From Anaspis maculata (Eukaryota; Arthropoda; Insecta; Coleoptera; Scraptiidae): a DNA stretch of 64,000 nt. The position numbers were made by a program, and so were the translations under genes. The notes beneath the pieces were generated by a model. It saw nothing but the letters and a program-made list of their open reading frames with translations, made no database searches and had not been told where the DNA came from. Positions 43,217 to 54,514 of the stretch are shown one piece after another. The DNA lies in contig OX421967.1 of the NCBI GenBank assembly GCA_949128115.1, positions 59,346,855-59,410,854 of the forward strand, read 5' to 3'. Each line of letters opens with the position of its first letter. The stretch's first letter is position 1.

Positions 43217-44003
43217 ATGGCGACCATCGGATCCGTGAAAGAGTTCGACCAGGACCGTGGCGATTGCTGGATCGTGTACAGTGAAAGGCTGGAACAATAC
43301 TTCGCAGCGAACAAAATTACCGAAGACAAGCTTCAGGTAGGGACTTTGCTGAGCTTGGTAGGCGACAGCACATACAAGCTGTTACGAGATTTGTGCTTTC
43401 CAGATCTGCCTAAGACTAAGACGTTCGAACAGCTCACGGCATTGATGACAAAGCATTTCAATCCACCGGTGGCCGTATTTCGAGAAAGAATTACATTTCA
43501 CAAGGCACAGCAGGACATGACAGAATCAGTCAGCGATTGATTTGCAAGGCTAAAGAGACTGGGCTGTGAACTGTGAGTTTGGCACGAGCTTAGAATTTGC
43601 TTCGAAAGAAAGATTTTTAGCTGGATTGAAGCCGGGTCCCGTTTTGGACAGAGTCTGTGAAGAGTCGCATACACTAGGGCTCGCAGACATCGTACAAGTT
43701 GCAGTGAAGAAAAAAACAGTTCTGCACAGTAGCCGCGGAGGCTCCGACACAGACGTAAACTGGGTCAAGAAAGGCAATACATCGCAGAGAGCTTCATTTG
43801 CCAAGAGAACGGCGCATCGAGATGGCCCACGAAGCAAGGAGGAAATGAGGAACTGTGATTGTTGCGGAGGAAGACATCAGCGGGGTCAGAGCTGCAAGTA
43901 CGCAAACTACAAGTGCAGGAGCTGCTCAGCCATGGGACATCTAGCAAGGGTCTGTAGAAGGAAACCAATGAGACAACATACAAGCCGGACAAAGCAATTC
44001 TGA
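43217..44003 (+). pseudogene. Gypsy gag, copy 1 (nonsense and frameshift)
   Basis: The N-terminal half is open to 43540, where SDWFARL has become SD-stop (TGG to TGA; copy 2 keeps TGG). After a frameshift the C-terminal half shows knuckles CDCCGGRHQRGQSC and CRSCSAMGHLARVC. Not functional. Confidence 0.8.
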
Positions 44004-44040
44004 CAGCGAAGAGTTTGACATCTACAACATCAGGGAAGAG

Positions 44041-45185
44041 GTGATAGATTTGCCTATCAGCAAGATAAGTAAATATCAACCTATAACAGTAGAAGTATTA
44101 CTAGACAAGAAACCCGTCGTGATGAAAGTTGATAGCGGAGCCGCAATAACCATCATAAACAGAGACGTATGTAGCAGAAATTTGGGTCAGATACCTTTGG
44201 AAAGGCCAACGGTATTGCTTAGAACTTTTGCTGGACAGCTTGTTAAACCATTGGGCTGTGTGAATGTCAGTGTTGCTTATAGAAATGTAGAGTAAAATAT
44301 GTGTATTCATTCATGTAGTAAATAAGGACGATTCGAGTAATTTCGGTGAGATTGAAGAAGGAGGCAAGCCCGGTGTTTTGCAGGCCGCGTCCGATTCCGC
44401 TAGCTTTCAAGCAGAAGGTTGAGAAAGAGTTGGATAGGCTGGAGGAGCAGGGTGTTATCACACCGGTCGGCTCAAACCAATGGGACACCAGCTTGGTTCC
44501 GGTAATAAAGTCTGATGGGACAGTTCGACTTTGTGGAGATAACCGTGTCACCGTAAACAAACATCTTGAAGAAGTGTAGTATCCATTGCCGCTCATCAAC
44601 GATATATTTGTCGTCTTGAATGGAGGACAACAGTTCACAGTCATCGACCTCAGCCATGCATATACGCAGTTCGAATTGGATGAAGATAGCAGAAGGGTCT
44701 TGGCATGGAATACACCAAGAGGAATTTATCTCATGAACAGAATGCCCTATGGTATCAGCCCAGCAACAGCGCTCTTGCAGAAACATATCGAACAACTACT
44801 CAGACCAGTCGAGGGAGTTGTGAATTTTCTCGACGACATCATCATAACAGGAAGAGACCGGGCAGAGCATCTTCAGAGATTGAAAGAGGTCCTGAAAAGA
44901 CTTTCCGAGGCAGGGCTGAGGGCGAAAAAGAACAAGTGTGAGTTCCCGAAAGACGAGGTGTGTTACTTGAGTCACAGAATAAGTAGACGCGGATTGCAAA
45001 AGACAAAAGGTGGAGTAGAGGCAATTCTCAAGGCCAAAACACCATCTAACAGGAAGGAAGTGCGTTTCTTGTTAGGAATGGTGAACTATTACAACAGATA
45101 TCTGCCGAATGCTGCCGAAACTTTGACTCCTTTGTATGAATTGTTGTCAAAAAAGAATACGTTTGTGTGGACCAGAGAATGCTAG
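44041..45185 (+). pseudogene. Gypsy protease and reverse transcriptase, copy 1
   Basis: The protease has the active-site motif VDSGAAITII (near 44130). RT starts after a deletion at VRLKKEASPVFCRPRPIPL, continues with TVIDLSHAYTQFELDE, the catalytic box as VNFLDDIIITG, and LLGMVNYYNRYLPNAAETL. A TAG at the end of VNKHLEEV and another after TREC are shared with copy 3, so they predate the duplication. Confidence 0.85.
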
Positions 45186-45227
45186 CTGGCTGTTGGTAAG
45201 ATAAAACAGATGATGGCTTCTGACACA

Positions 45228-45413
45228 ATATTCTTACCTGGATAAGATAGGTATAGGTAGAGGTAATAAGTTGATTTTGATGTTTTTAAAAGCAGATTTG
45301 TAATGAATTACTGTTGATTTAGTTTGCAGGTGTACCTAATGCCTACACGATTGAGGAACACCATTTTGTGATGGCTATCCACTAGCTACTGCGCAGTAGA
45401 TGCAGTGGTCGCA
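45228..45413 (-). pseudogene. Promoter/5' exon relic of the destroyed ZNF, copy 1
   Basis: The sequence from TCTTACCTGGATAAGATAGG to GATGCAGTGGTCGCA matches the donor, non-coding exon and promoter block of the ZNF genes. It lies on the far side of the gypsy element from the 3' end at 42508, in the right order and strand for one disrupted gene. Confidence 0.75.
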
Positions 45414-45798
45414 GGGGAAGGTGGGGCAAGACGGGGTCACGAGGCAAGATGGGGACACTCTTGTAGTTTCACCAAGGGGCATGACATATTTCGGTTATTA
45501 GCAGAACTTACATCCACAGACGCGGCTTTGGATGTATGGTAAAGTAGAAAACTGTTTCAGTAATAACAACAAAGTTGTGGAAAGTGAACTGTCAAAATCG
45601 CAATTTCGACATAATGCTTATTTCAGAGCAGTGAATTTCATGGTCCATAACGTAAGCATCGAACAACTTGGAGCAAGACTCTTTTGTTATTATGAATTGA
45701 CATGTAATTGCGTATTTCTCCGCACAGGGGTGATTTGTTTACTTCAAATATTTATTAGGCTATGGAAACATAACCATAAAATGTCACGATGAGGTAAG
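45414..45798. repeat. GGGGCAAGATGGGGAC-bordered repeat, copy 1
   Basis: It begins GGGGAAGGTGGGGCAAGACG and GAGGCAAGATGGGGACACTC and ends GATGAGGTAAGATGGGGACA. The ends are direct, not inverted. No frame is recognisable. The same block is at 60115-60499. Confidence 0.5.
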
Positions 45799-46161
45799 AT
45801 GGGGACAGTGCAAGGTGAAGTACAAGGTGAACTTGTACTGTGGAAAAGAGCGGCCATCTGCCTACCGGTGAAAGGTGTGAATCGAGGTGTGAATAGTAAG
45901 CTTATGAGGAGATTCGACGGTCCGTACAAGGTGATACGAGTACTCGACGGTGATAGATACATAATTACTGCAGTGAAAGGTGTAAGGGGTTACAAAAATA
46001 ATCGATTCACGGTGGCGGTCGATGCTTTACGATATAGGAGTGTCGTGCCGGGTCCCGAGGTGGTAAGTGGCGTGGGGGAGACAAACTCCGAGGGTGAACA
46101 AAGTGGCGAAACTCAAGGTGTGAGTGATCGCCAAGATCTAATCAATTCGTTCGAAAGTTGA
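45799..46161 (+). pseudogene. Gypsy integrase C-terminal tail, copy 2
   Basis: 120 codons: VQGELVLWKRAAICLPVKG, SKLMRRFDGPYKVIRVLDGD, then a C-terminal SGVGETNSEGEQSGETQG stretch. It matches the post-core region of gypsy integrases. The rest of pol is not upstream, so this is a fragment. Confidence 0.65.
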
Positions 46162-46775
46162 GGTGTCAACGGCGAACAAAAAGAGAAATACATTCCAGGT
46201 GAAGAGTGATGAATTTGCAAGGTGTGTAAAACTCATACGCGGGGTGGGTGTACCTAGCTAAGCACGGGCTATGTCCTGGTGGATACGTGTGTGAGAAGAG
46301 AAAATGCGCTTGGTGGAGTATGACAGAAAGATTGGAGTGAACGCATGGTGGCGTCATCTTCATCAGGTGATTTCCACATACTGTGGATTGATGAGGTCAT
46401 TGAAGTGTTGCAGGATGGCCGAATATTAGCAGAGACCCAAACCGACCGCACTTGAGGAGGCAACCGCGGTGGACGTTATCGCGGTCGCCGACAGAGGGCG
46501 CGGAGAGCGGCACATGAAGGGATGCAGACGCGGGGGTGGTATTATCGGTGTGACCTTGGAGAGATAGAGTTGATTATTAGCAAAACCTACAACTGAACGT
46601 GTACGTGAGGTGGAATAAACATCATTCATCACAATACTTTCGTTTTTCTGTAATAGAATCCACAATTCCGCGTGCGAGGCGTCGATGGGTATTCCTTGAG
46701 ATGACATCATCCATGGGAAAAACGCGTAGGTATCTAGTACCTAACACCGCGTCCAGCGTCGCTGAAAATGCGTTC
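46162..46775. other. Conserved block before ZNF G unit
   Basis: Copy of 37866-38490. It ends at the right arm of the boundary palindrome (GATTGGTTGACGAAGTGATC, 46786-46830). Confidence 0.4.
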
Positions 46776-46939
46776 CATCACACTGGATTGGTTGACGAAG
46801 TGATCTGGATCACACAGATCAGGGTTTTCGTGATGCCTTAGAAGATAATGAAAGCCGTTTCTTGTTTTATTTTTTTCAGCGAGTTTTTTAATAATCTATA
46901 ACTTTTGTACAGTGTATGCAATAGAACTATGAGTAGGTA

Positions 46940-47118
46940 AGTGTGGGTTCAGTCAGCTCGAGAGTCAGCTTATTTAGCCTCAACTTTCAATTTTAGCTGT
47001 AAGCCCTGCATCGGTTATTGGCTGTACTGAGGAGGCTGATTCATAAGAGCCAATGGGCGTCGCTGCGCTTGCGACTAAAATTAAAACTTGCGGCTAAAAG
47101 AGCAGACTGAACCCACCC
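46940..47118. mobile_element. TA-flanked MITE (GTTCAGTCAGC family), copy 3
   Basis: Same site and structure as 38645-38827. Confidence 0.8.
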
Positions 47119-47299
47119 TAAATGCTAAAGTATTGTGTTGTCTTTGCCTGCTAGGTACCTCTACTTGCCCACATATTTTGTTTCAATTGGCATGAACACT
47201 ATCATTATCCGAACCTCGATCCGAACCATCAACGACGGCTCACCGCAAAATATGCTTCAGCATGTTGCGCCCTGTTGAATCAAATGCGAAACGATATCT

Positions 47300-48694
47300 T
47301 CAGAGGCAGCATGTTTCAACATGTGCTTCTTCAAAGTGCCTTTTCTTGGATTTATAAGAACATTTATCACATTCAAACCAAACGATGTCTTTAGCTGCAG
47401 CATGTTTCAACATGTGCCCTTTCAAGTTCCTCTTGTGCTTGGTTCCAAATGAACATTTATCACATTTGAACCAAACGATGTCTTCAGCGGCCGCATGTTT
47501 TAACATGTGTCCTTTCAAACTCCTATTATACTTGGTTTCGAATGAACATTTATCACATTTAAGCCAAACGATGTCTTCAGCGGCAGCATGTTTCAACATG
47601 TGCCCTTTCAAATCCCCTCTCTGCTTGGTTTTATATAAACATTTATCACATTTAAACCAATCGATGTCTTCAGCGGCAGCATGTATCAACGTGTGCCTTT
47701 TCAAAGTGCTCCTATTTTTGGATTTATAAGCACATTCATCACAATCAAACCAAAGGATGTCTTCAGTGGCAGCATGTCTCAACATGTGCTTCTTCAAATC
47801 TTTCTTATCTTTGAATTTATAAGAACATTCATCACATTCAAACCAAACGATGTCTTTAGCGGCAGCATGTTTCAACATGTGCCCTTTCAAATTACCTTTA
47901 TGCTTTGTTTTAAATGAACATTTATCACATTTAAACCAAACGATGTCTTCAGTGGCAGCATGTTGTCTCAACATGTGCGATTTCAAATGCGATTTATGTT
48001 TGCATTTACATGAACACTTGGCACATTGATACCAAACGATGTCTTCAGCGGCAGCATGTGTCAACATGTGCGATTTCAAAGACGATTTTTGTTTGAATTC
48101 ACGTGAACACTTGGCACATTGATACCAAACGATGTCTTCAGCGGCAGCATGTGTTAACATGTGCCTCTTTAAATCCGATTGATATTTGCATTTATATGAA
48201 CACTTCGCACATTGTAACCAATTGATTTTTTCATGGGAAGCATGAGCCGACATGTGCTTCTTTGAATGTTTCTTAAGCTTGGGTTTGCTATAACATCTAG
48301 TGGACGGAAAATCAACAAGTTCAAGCAGTTTGACGTGTGGCGGTGTAGCAAATCGATAGGAATCCGCGTGTTTCACCAGATGCAATGCAGAATCGGTCCC
48401 AAATCGGCAGTAATTGCATAGAAATTTATGGAATTCTTCATTGCAAAATGAGTTTCGTTCGATGTTGTCGTCGTCGATCCTGCCGTGATGTTTGTGTTTG
48501 CAGTGTTCGTACAAGTCCCAGTTGTAGTAACCCTTGAATTCGCAGCAAATGCACGAAAACTGCTCCGGTTCTACGATGGCGTGGAACAGTTCTGCCGCAT
48601 AAACGTTTTTATGGGCCCTTTGAACGTGATGTTCTTGTTGAAACTTGAGTTCAAACTGATACGAACATTGTTGACACCGATGTAGTTCAACCAT
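47300..48694 (-). CDS. Poly-C2H2 zinc-finger gene G (last finger frameshifted)
   Basis: The frame from ATG 48694 (MVELHRCQQC) is open through three N-terminal and nine complete array fingers, including ones absent from F and H (CAKCSREFKQKSSLKSH, CDECAYKSKNRSTLKRH, CDKCLYKTKQRGDLKGH). In the tenth a 2-base deletion (CCTTTTCTTGG where H has CCTTTTTCTTTGG, near 47340) shifts the frame, giving KKRHFEEAHVETCCL-stop instead of KEKGTLKKHMLKH. The first nine fingers should still fold, so I keep it as a coding gene with a damaged end. Confidence 0.8.
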   Translation of the reverse strand: MVELHRCQQCSYQFELKFQQEHHVQRAHKNVYAAELFHAIVEPEQFSCICCEFKGYYNWDLYEHCKHKHHGRIDDDNIERNSFCNEEFHKFLCNYCRFGTDSALHLVKHADSYRFATPPHVKLLELVDFPSTRCYSKPKLKKHSKKHMSAHASHEKINWLQCAKCSYKCKYQSDLKRHMLTHAAAEDIVWYQCAKCSREFKQKSSLKSHMLTHAAAEDIVWYQCAKCSCKCKHKSHLKSHMLRQHAATEDIVWFKCDKCSFKTKHKGNLKGHMLKHAAAKDIVWFECDECSYKFKDKKDLKKHMLRHAATEDILWFDCDECAYKSKNRSTLKRHTLIHAAAEDIDWFKCDKCLYKTKQRGDLKGHMLKHAAAEDIVWLKCDKCSFETKYNRSLKGHMLKHAAAEDIVWFKCDKCSFGTKHKRNLKGHMLKHAAAKDIVWFECDKCSYKSKKRHFEEAHVETCCL

Positions 48695-48704
48695 AGCTGA
48701 TGAT

Positions 48705-49140
48705 CTGGAATAGTCATTGTTATTAAGTAGGTAACTCACGTTACAATAAATATCTAACTACAGTTCAGTAGACCCTAACTGTTACATAAGTACCGACTTC
48801 AATTGAATTTCAACTACAATTATCTACCTACCTATTATGTATAGGTACCTACCTACCTAGGGGGTGGGTATATATCTACCTATTTGAAGTGGGCACTTAC
48901 AAGTACTTACCAGGATAAGATGTAGGTAGAGGTATACAGTTGATTTTGATGTTTTTAAGAGCGAATTTGTAATAAATAACTGTTTAATTAGTTTGTAGGT
49001 GTAATGCATACACGATTGAGGAACACCATTCTGTGATAGCTATCTACTACCTACTGCGCAGGAGATGCAGTAGTCGCACTACGTCACTGCTGCGCGCGCA
49101 ACGAGGGAAAAGCTAACGAGGGATCAAAAATTTGGTTTAC
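48705..49140 (-). promoter_or_regulatory. 5' intron and promoter block of ZNF G
   Basis: The donor CCTG|GTAAGTACT (GT at 48910-48909) and acceptor TATTCCAG ending at 48705 give a 206 bp intron. The uninterrupted non-coding exon provides the empty site for the F MITE. The promoter core lies near 49090-49105. Confidence 0.6.
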
Positions 49141-49214
49141 TTATTTATGGTGTTCCGACGCAGTTCGCTAGATGGTGCGGCGTGTTCCATTGACAGCTCC
49201 TCGTTGACGTTTGC

Positions 49215-49330
49215 TATGTCTCTAGAGGCGCTTACGAAAACCCTGATCTGTACCTACTAGGTAGGTACCTATGTGATCCAGGTCACTCACGTTAAGCAAT
49301 CCAGTACCTACTCTATTTTGTATTTGAAAC
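49215..49330. repeat. Left arm of boundary palindrome after ZNF G
   Basis: Same as 41190-41300; inverse of 46786-46830. Confidence 0.75.
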
Positions 49331-50359
49331 TACCTACGTATGAACGTATGAAGAAAAATAAATCCGATCCAAAGGTGACCAAAGAAGTAGAAAGTGGCAG
49401 GCAAGGATCAAATAAGAAGGAGGACTTGGTGAAGGTATTCAAAACGGATTTGCAAGGTCGGTGTACATATAATAATTGTTTTTACGTGCTCGTGGAAGAA
49501 ACTGACGATAAAGGCATCGGTCGACTTCATCCTATTTGTATGTGGGACACATTCTTCTGAAGAAACTCAGACTCAAGAATATTCTTGACATTAGCGTGGT
49601 GGGAAAAAAACAGGATGAAGTTAACTTTTAGCACCCCAGAGGACGCTAACAAGTTATTGAAAAATGGGCATCTACCAAACGAGAATTTGAAAGCATACAT
49701 TCCCCTGCACCTACTACAAAAAAAAGGTTTTATCCGGCACGTGGATACATACTTCGACGATGACTATATTATAGAAAATTCAATTTCGAATGTTCCCATC
49801 ATTGATGTGTACCGTATGAAACGGAAGATTTTTTCAAAAGATTCTGCGGAACCTAAGCTGGTTCCTAAACAAACTATTGTGGCAACATTTGAAGGTAATG
49901 TGGTGCCAAATCATGTTATAATAAATAGTGTGGTTTGTCCAGTGGAAACATACGTAAGTAAGGTTGTGCAATGTTTCAGGTGTCTTTTGTTTGGTCACGT
50001 GAACGCCCAGTGCCGAAGTAGGTAGTACTGAAGAAAAATGCAAAAAATGCGGACAGGTGAAGGCAGAGGAGGATGTTCATAGCTGCAGCAAACCCTTCTG
50101 TATTCACTGTAAAAACGAATCGCACCAGTCCACCTCTAGAGACAGTCCGATACTGGAAAAACAGAAAAAAAATCAAATCAGAAATGGCATTTAGGTAACT
50201 ACAAAACTTTCAGTGAAGCTCAAAAAGCAGTAAATGTGAGCTACAACACCGTGACTACCAACAACAGGTTCGACATTTTCAACACCAAACCTTTTCCTGC
50301 CGGTGTCAGGTGAACGCTCGGGTGAACGAATATCATGCAATCACGAGGCAATCACCCTA
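49331..50359 (+). pseudogene. LINE ORF1 fragment, copy 2
   Basis: As copy 1, without the MITE. The longest open piece (49585-50025) includes FEGNVVPNHVIINSVVC and CFRCLLFGHVNAQC. Frameshifts are near 49560 and 50020, and a small deletion lies after HSCS. Confidence 0.8.
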
Positions 50360-50551
50360 TTGACATGAACACTATCATTTGATCATTTGAACCATCAACG
50401 GGCGCCCACCGCAAAATGTGCATAAGCATGCTGCGCCCCGTCAAATCAAATGCGAAACGATATCTCCAGAGGCAACATGTTTCAACATGTGCCTATTCAA
50501 ATGCGATTTTTGTTTGTAATCACATGAACACTTGACACACTGAAACCATAC
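50360..50551 (-). pseudogene. 3' end of the destroyed ZNF gene, copy 2
   Basis: As 42508-42699; the same LTR insertion point after AAACCATAC shows the disruption predates the 8 kb duplication. Confidence 0.85.
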
Positions 50552-52055
50552 TGTAATGTACCCGCCATGCGCAGTGATAGCATTGAAAACGACACTACGC
50601 CGAAGCCAGAGCTCGCTCTCTCTTCCGCCAGCCGTCGAACGACACACATCACACATCTCCACTGACCTGAGTGACCTGTAAATAACTGTTAATACCAAAG
50701 ATTGTTACGACGTATTGAATAAGCTTGTTGACCAAACTCGAAGATCATTAAAGCCTTCCACCGCCGGACTCCACATTGGCGACGAGGATCAAAATCCAAC
50801 CAGGACAGGACAACCAGGACTTCCGGGAACGGAACAAGGCAAGCTTTTTCTTGTTTTTTTTGTTCAGACGCGAGTGAAAAACGCCGATGTGAAGAGCGCA
50901 TAACGAAAAAAATTCTATGCGCAAGGCAAGTCAAAAGGAACTCTGTAATACCGGCACTTGACGTTGACAGAGCTGATGTTTCGATTGACGTTTTGGAAAG
51001 TGACAGACGGAGACAGAACTTTTGAGGTTAATATTTTTTTGGCAAAAAGGCAGGAAGAGAGCGAAGAAAGAACAAGAAATGGCGACCATCGGATCCGTGA
51101 AAGAATTCGACCAGGACCGTGGCGATTGCTGGATCGTGTACAGTGAGAGGCTGGAGCAATACTTCGCAGCGAACAAAATTACCGAAGACAAGCTTCAGGT
51201 AGCGACTTTGCTGAGCTTGGTAGGCGTAGGCGACAGCACATACAAGCTGTTACGAGATTTGTGCTTTCCAGATCTGCCCTAAGACTAAGACGTTCGAACA
51301 GCTCACGGCATTGATGACAAAGCATTTCAATCCACCGGTGGCCGTATTTCGAGAAAGAATTACATTTCACAAGGCACAGCAGGACATGACAGAATCAGTC
51401 AGCGATTGGTTTGCAAGGCTATAAGGAGACTATTTGCTTTGAAAGAAAGATTTGTAGCTGGATTGAAGCCGGGTCCCGTTTTGGACAGAGTCTGTGAAGA
51501 GTCGCATACACTAGGGCTTGCAGACATCGTACAAGTTGCAGTGAAGAAAGAAACAGTTCTGCAGAGTAGCCGCGGAGGCTCCGACACAGACGTGAACTGG
51601 GTCAAGAAAGACAACACATCGCAGAGAGCTTCATTTCCCAAGAGAACGGCGCATCGAGATGGCCTACGAAGCAAGGAGGAAATGAGGAACTGTGATTGTT
51701 GCGGAGGAAGACATCAGCGGGGTCAGATCTGCAAGTACGCAAACTACAAGTGCAGGAGCTGCTCAGCCATGGGACATCTAGCAAGGGTCTGTAGATGGAA
51801 ACCAATGAGACAACATACAAGCCGGACAAAGCAATTCTGACAGCGAAGAGTTTGACATCTACAACATCAGGGAAGAGGTGATAGATTTGCCTATCAACAA
51901 GATAAGTAAATATCAACCTATAACAGTAGCTGTAGAAGTATTACTAGACAAGAAACCAGTCGTGATGGAAGTTGATAGCGAAGCCGCAATAACCATCATA
52001 AACAGAGACGTATGTAGCAGAAACTTGGGTCAGATACCTTTGGAAAGGCCAACGG
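50552..52055 (+). mobile_element. Mag-like gypsy element, copy 2, left part
   Basis: LTR 50552-50775, the primer site, then gag and the start of protease. Gag has a one-base insertion (CTGCCCTAAG) at FPDLP that breaks the frame, but keeps the W codon lost in copy 1. Protease has VDSEAAI (G to E in the active-site loop). The element continues at 58761 after the LINE. Confidence 0.8.
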
Positions 52056-52119
52056 CGGTAGCAGGGTCGATTTAAAATGGCGGCGCAAGTAGATGTGCCG
52101 GCCTTTACCTTGCTTCCGA

Positions 52120-52330
52120 GGGGTCGACCACGACCAAAAATCTGGTACAAAAAACCTCCAAATAGAATGAAACCTCCAATATCTCCACCATACCTCCACA
52201 TATCTCCACGGATCCCCACGGATCTCCACGGATCCCCACAGATCTCCACGGATCCCCACGGATCCCCACGGATCTCCACAAGACCTCCACGGATCTCCAC
52301 AAAACCTCCATGGATCTCCACAGTCTAGCG
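52120..52330 (-). repeat. GGATCTCCAC minisatellite with conserved end module
   Basis: Tandem CACGGATCTC/CACGGATCCC units run at 52185-52325. On the minus strand they are followed by TTTTTTGTACCAGATTTTTG and then GACCCCTCGG, matching the module at 5190-5235. The plus strand is an 83-codon proline-rich open frame (MAAQVDVPAF...), probably incidental. Confidence 0.6.
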
Positions 52331-52434
52331 CATGCGCAGTGTTCACGTACATACGTACACACATACTGCATAGGGTTATCTCAAGTGGGGATCAAAATCA
52401 ATTATTGTCTTCTGATGAAGTGACCAATTGTCTT

Positions 52435-54347
52435 GTGACCGTGTCATAAAGGGGATCCCGATCCCGATTTCGATCTGTCCAAAAGTAGGAATAGACTACA
52501 AACGGTGGCCCAGAAGGTTTTTGAAAGAAATTTTGCGGAAGATTCACAGATTTTCGAGAAAAAAAATGGAAGGAAGGAAACTACGCAGTGAATTTTTGCG
52601 CCGGGCGGAATAACGCCTCGAACGCGTCGTAAAACGAAACAGGGCAGAAAATGGCAAGAAATCGGGAGAAAACCAGGAAAACATTGTTTTTGTGACAATA
52701 TGCTACCAAAAGACACAAACGGGACCATGGAGCAAAATAGGAGTGTTGGGCGAGGAGAAGCTGGGAAGAACGTATCATAAAACTTTAAGAACGGGGTGAA
52801 ATATCGCAAGTAATTGTAAGAAAATCAGTGAAAGACATTGGTTTTGTGGCAATACGCTACCAAAAGACACCAACGGGACCAAGGGGTGAAATTGGACTGT
52901 GGGCGGGAAGAGACTAAAAAGAACGCGTCATAAAACAAGAAACAGGGCTAAAAATCGCTAACAATCGTAAAAGAAAACATTGACAAGTAAGAATAAATCA
53001 CACGAAACGGGAAGAAAGTCGCAAGATAAGGCAGTCGACGCGTGTAAGGAAGGAATGGAGTGCAAGGAAAAAACGGAAGAGCCCAAAAAAGGATAACAAC
53101 GCATGGAAAGTATATCCCGCAAAAGCATAAAAAGGAGGTAAAGTACGTTTTCCTACGACCACCAACGAAAACGTTTTTCTGTACGGTATAGTAGGCGCGA
53201 AACTTGCCAATTGCAAACACTGTGCGCGAAAGTAAAAATATCGTCACTAGTGCCTTTTGCTTTCGCTTTTCAATGCCAAACATAGTTCCACGGCAAACGA
53301 TCTTCCATTATCCAGCATTTGGGGGGCGTCCCTGGGCCACATACTTCCCTGATGGGCATGCCACTGATGCTTCTTCGCCCTTAGTAGATGGTCGTTGTTC
53401 AAAGTCGAGAATTTCCAGTAATCAATAATAATAGAGATACAACAAATCGCATGAGAATGTTGGCTGAATCTGTGACATTGAAATCAAGAGGGATTGAAAT
53501 AATTCAGTTTTAGTACCTAACTAGGTAAATCTGAACAAAATATCTAAAAATCCCTAGCAACTGTCAATGTCGAGCAGCATTGCAAGTTGTGAAATTTCTC
53601 AAAATTGAAGGAACTTCATCTGGTTTTCGGTAATTTAATTTAATTTACATAAAAATGAGAAAGTGGCAATACAGCATTCGAAAATATTCATTAGAAAATA
53701 GAATATCAGTAAGTAGGATCGGTAAGTGACGCCTTCTGACATTAGTATTTTAATATTTCGATCGTCAATGAGCAGACGTCGAACAGGGAAAATAGGTCGG
53801 TCGAAGGAAAAATAGTGTACACAACTCGCAAGAAAGTGTCTTCTTGCATTCGTGTGATTACCGCACTCGCTAGCGCTCGTGCGTAATTTTTCACACTCAT
53901 GCGAAAAGTATCACTTTCGTTGCTTGTTATGTAATATACTATTAAAAAGAAGGAATAAAACACGAAAAACGGGAAAAAAAGTCGCGAAAAATAGGTATAG
54001 TTGACGCGTGTAATTTCTCTATTTGCCTTTCAAATCATATTGCTGTTTTTATTAATGCCAATAACGTACTGCGCTATGTGAAGCACATGCATCTTCACAT
54101 TTTTCGCATAGCTCCTTGAAACGTCAATTGTCAGAAAAGAACAGCGAGAAGAGAGTGTGGTTACCATGGCGACCAGCAAGGAAAGTGGACATTGTTCAAG
54201 TGCGAAAATTGAATAGTTCACGTTAGTAAATCGCATTCTCCCGTACCTAGATCGACTCAAAATGATGGCATGAGGAAGGGAATAATGGTAAAATTGTTAC
54301 TGTGAAATGTACGGCTTCGGGTTCCCTTTATGACACGGTCACCTACT
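52435..54347. mobile_element. TIR element nested in the LINE 5' region
   Basis: The left end GTGACCGTGTCATAAAGGGG and right end CCCTTTATGACACGGTCAC are near-perfect inverted repeats. Inside, an approximately 152 bp unit is tandemly repeated about 2.6 times (starts near 52618, 52769, 52921; each with AACGCGTCATAAAAC and CTACCAAAAGACAC). No transposase is visible. Alternatively these could be LINE 5' UTR monomers. Confidence 0.6.
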
Positions 54348-54514
54348 TTTTATTTGGTATAACCTCCTGGGTTAAACTTTCACCGGCGTGCAGTTTACTC
54401 CAGGATCTATTCCCGAAAAGTGCTATTTCGCTTTCGTCAAACTGGCCTTCACTCGAGCACTCACCCTGATTTTCTCATTCGCAACGATTCGCAAAACAAG
54501 AAAGGGAAACAGGG

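Larger units (their letters stand above)
42700..45227 (+). mobile_element. Ty3/gypsy element (Mag-like) inside the ZNF relic, copy 1
   Basis: A 5' LTR of 215 bp (TGTAATGTACCCGCC ... CTCCACA, 42700-42914) is followed by TTGGCGACGAGGATC as the primer site. Then come gag (43217-44003), protease and RT. It ends within RT/RNase H at FVWTREC-stop and has no 3' LTR. The gag start (FDQDRGDCWIVYSERLEQYF) and CCHC layout resemble the Mag/K02A2.6-like group. Confidence 0.8.

Noticed and set aside
44041..45185. Active gypsy polymerase
   Set aside because: Stops after VNKHLEEV and after TREC, no RNase H or integrase attached and no 3' LTR; it is a fragment.
52077..52328. Proline-rich 83-aa protein MAAQVDVPAF...
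   Set aside because: Most of it is a translated minisatellite; no independent evidence of expression, and the array differs at the other two loci.
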